From Prolixibacteraceae bacterium (GTDB taxonomy: Bacteria; Bacteroidota; Bacteroidia; Bacteroidales; Prolixibacteraceae): a stretch of DNA of 5,810 bases. The notes beneath the pieces were generated by a model. The model was given only the letters and a program-made list of their open reading frames with translations, ran no database searches and had not been told where the DNA came from. Position 1 is the first letter of the stretch; every line of letters begins with the position of its first letter. Made by a program: the position numbers and the translations under genes. Shown here one piece after another: positions 5,673 through 5,810 of the stretch. The stretch lies in the NCBI GenBank assembly GCA_016931875.1, contig JAFGDX010000546.1, positions 1 through 5,810 of the forward strand, read 5' to 3'.

Positions 5673-5810
5673 ATGGCACAAATTACATTAAAAGGAAATG
5701 CAATAAACACAGTAGGCGAACTTCCAAAAGCGGGTGAGCATGCCAAAGATTTTACACTGGTCAAAAGCGACCTGTCAAGAGTAAATCTGGCCGATTTTAA
5801 AGGCTCGAAA
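5673..5810 (+). CDS. tpx: Thiol peroxidase (Tpx-type peroxiredoxin), 5' part only
   Basis: The first 46 codons are present and the frame is open at the right edge. The start MAQITLKGNAINTVGELPKAG followed by AKDFTLVKSDLSRVNLADFKG is the N-terminal beta-hairpin and first core strand of Tpx; in the family this reads as a ...F.GNP..V....P..G..A..F.LV..DLS.V.L..F.GK pattern. Tpx enzymes have about 165-170 residues and reduce hydroperoxides with an active-site Cys near residue 60, recycled by thioredoxin. Both catalytic cysteines would lie beyond the window, so activity cannot be judged here. The start has no Shine-Dalgarno sequence, only an A-rich leader. Regulation may involve the dyad and the tandem array upstream. 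Another peroxiredoxin is unlikely given the N-terminal GNAINTVGELPKAG segment. Confidence 0.9.
   Translation, partial: MAQITLKGNAINTVGELPKAGEHAKDFTLVKSDLSRVNLADFKGSK

Overview
The window looks like chromosomal DNA of a Bacteroidota species, probably from the Bacteroidales/Marinilabiliales side (inference). The evidence is an ActF-type end of alternative complex III, start codons preceded by A/T-rich sequence without Shine-Dalgarno motifs, a TAnnTTTG-type -7 promoter element with a TTG about 20 bases upstream, and a lipoprotein whose mature N-terminus is acidic and serine-rich.

Layout. Bases 1-203 hold the 3' end of a respiratory-chain membrane subunit gene (ActF-like). It converges on a minus-strand gene (218-1609) for a lipoprotein of the N-acylglucosamine/cellobiose 2-epimerase family. 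A 210-base divergent spacer carries a good plus-strand promoter. This leads into a two-gene operon (1820-4095) for a NatA/NatB-type ABC exporter, an ATPase followed two bases later by its permease. Next comes the most interesting segment, 4096-4325. It contains a 24-codon reading frame with four Cys codons and one Met codon within five positions, a hairpin that starts at the last Cys codon, and a strong intrinsic terminator 24 bases before the start of a cysteine synthase gene (cysK, 4326-5237). The arms of the two hairpins can also pair crosswise. Together these parts have the architecture of a ribosome-mediated, cysteine-responsive transcription attenuator. cysK ends in a strong terminator. 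The 435-base spacer that follows holds three tandem 22-base units, each an inverted repeat, plus a related dyad nearer the next gene. The window ends inside the first 46 codons of a thiol peroxidase gene (tpx).

How the genes relate. The left part (respiratory subunit, sugar epimerase, exporter) shows no shared function and appears to be ordinary juxtaposition. The right part has a thiol theme: cysteine synthesis, apparently controlled by Cys-tRNA supply through the leader peptide, next to a thiol-dependent peroxidase with a repeat-rich upstream region. The attenuator is read directly from the sequence but is untested. The best tests are conservation of the leader peptide and its pairings in related genomes, and reporter or transcript measurements under cysteine limitation.
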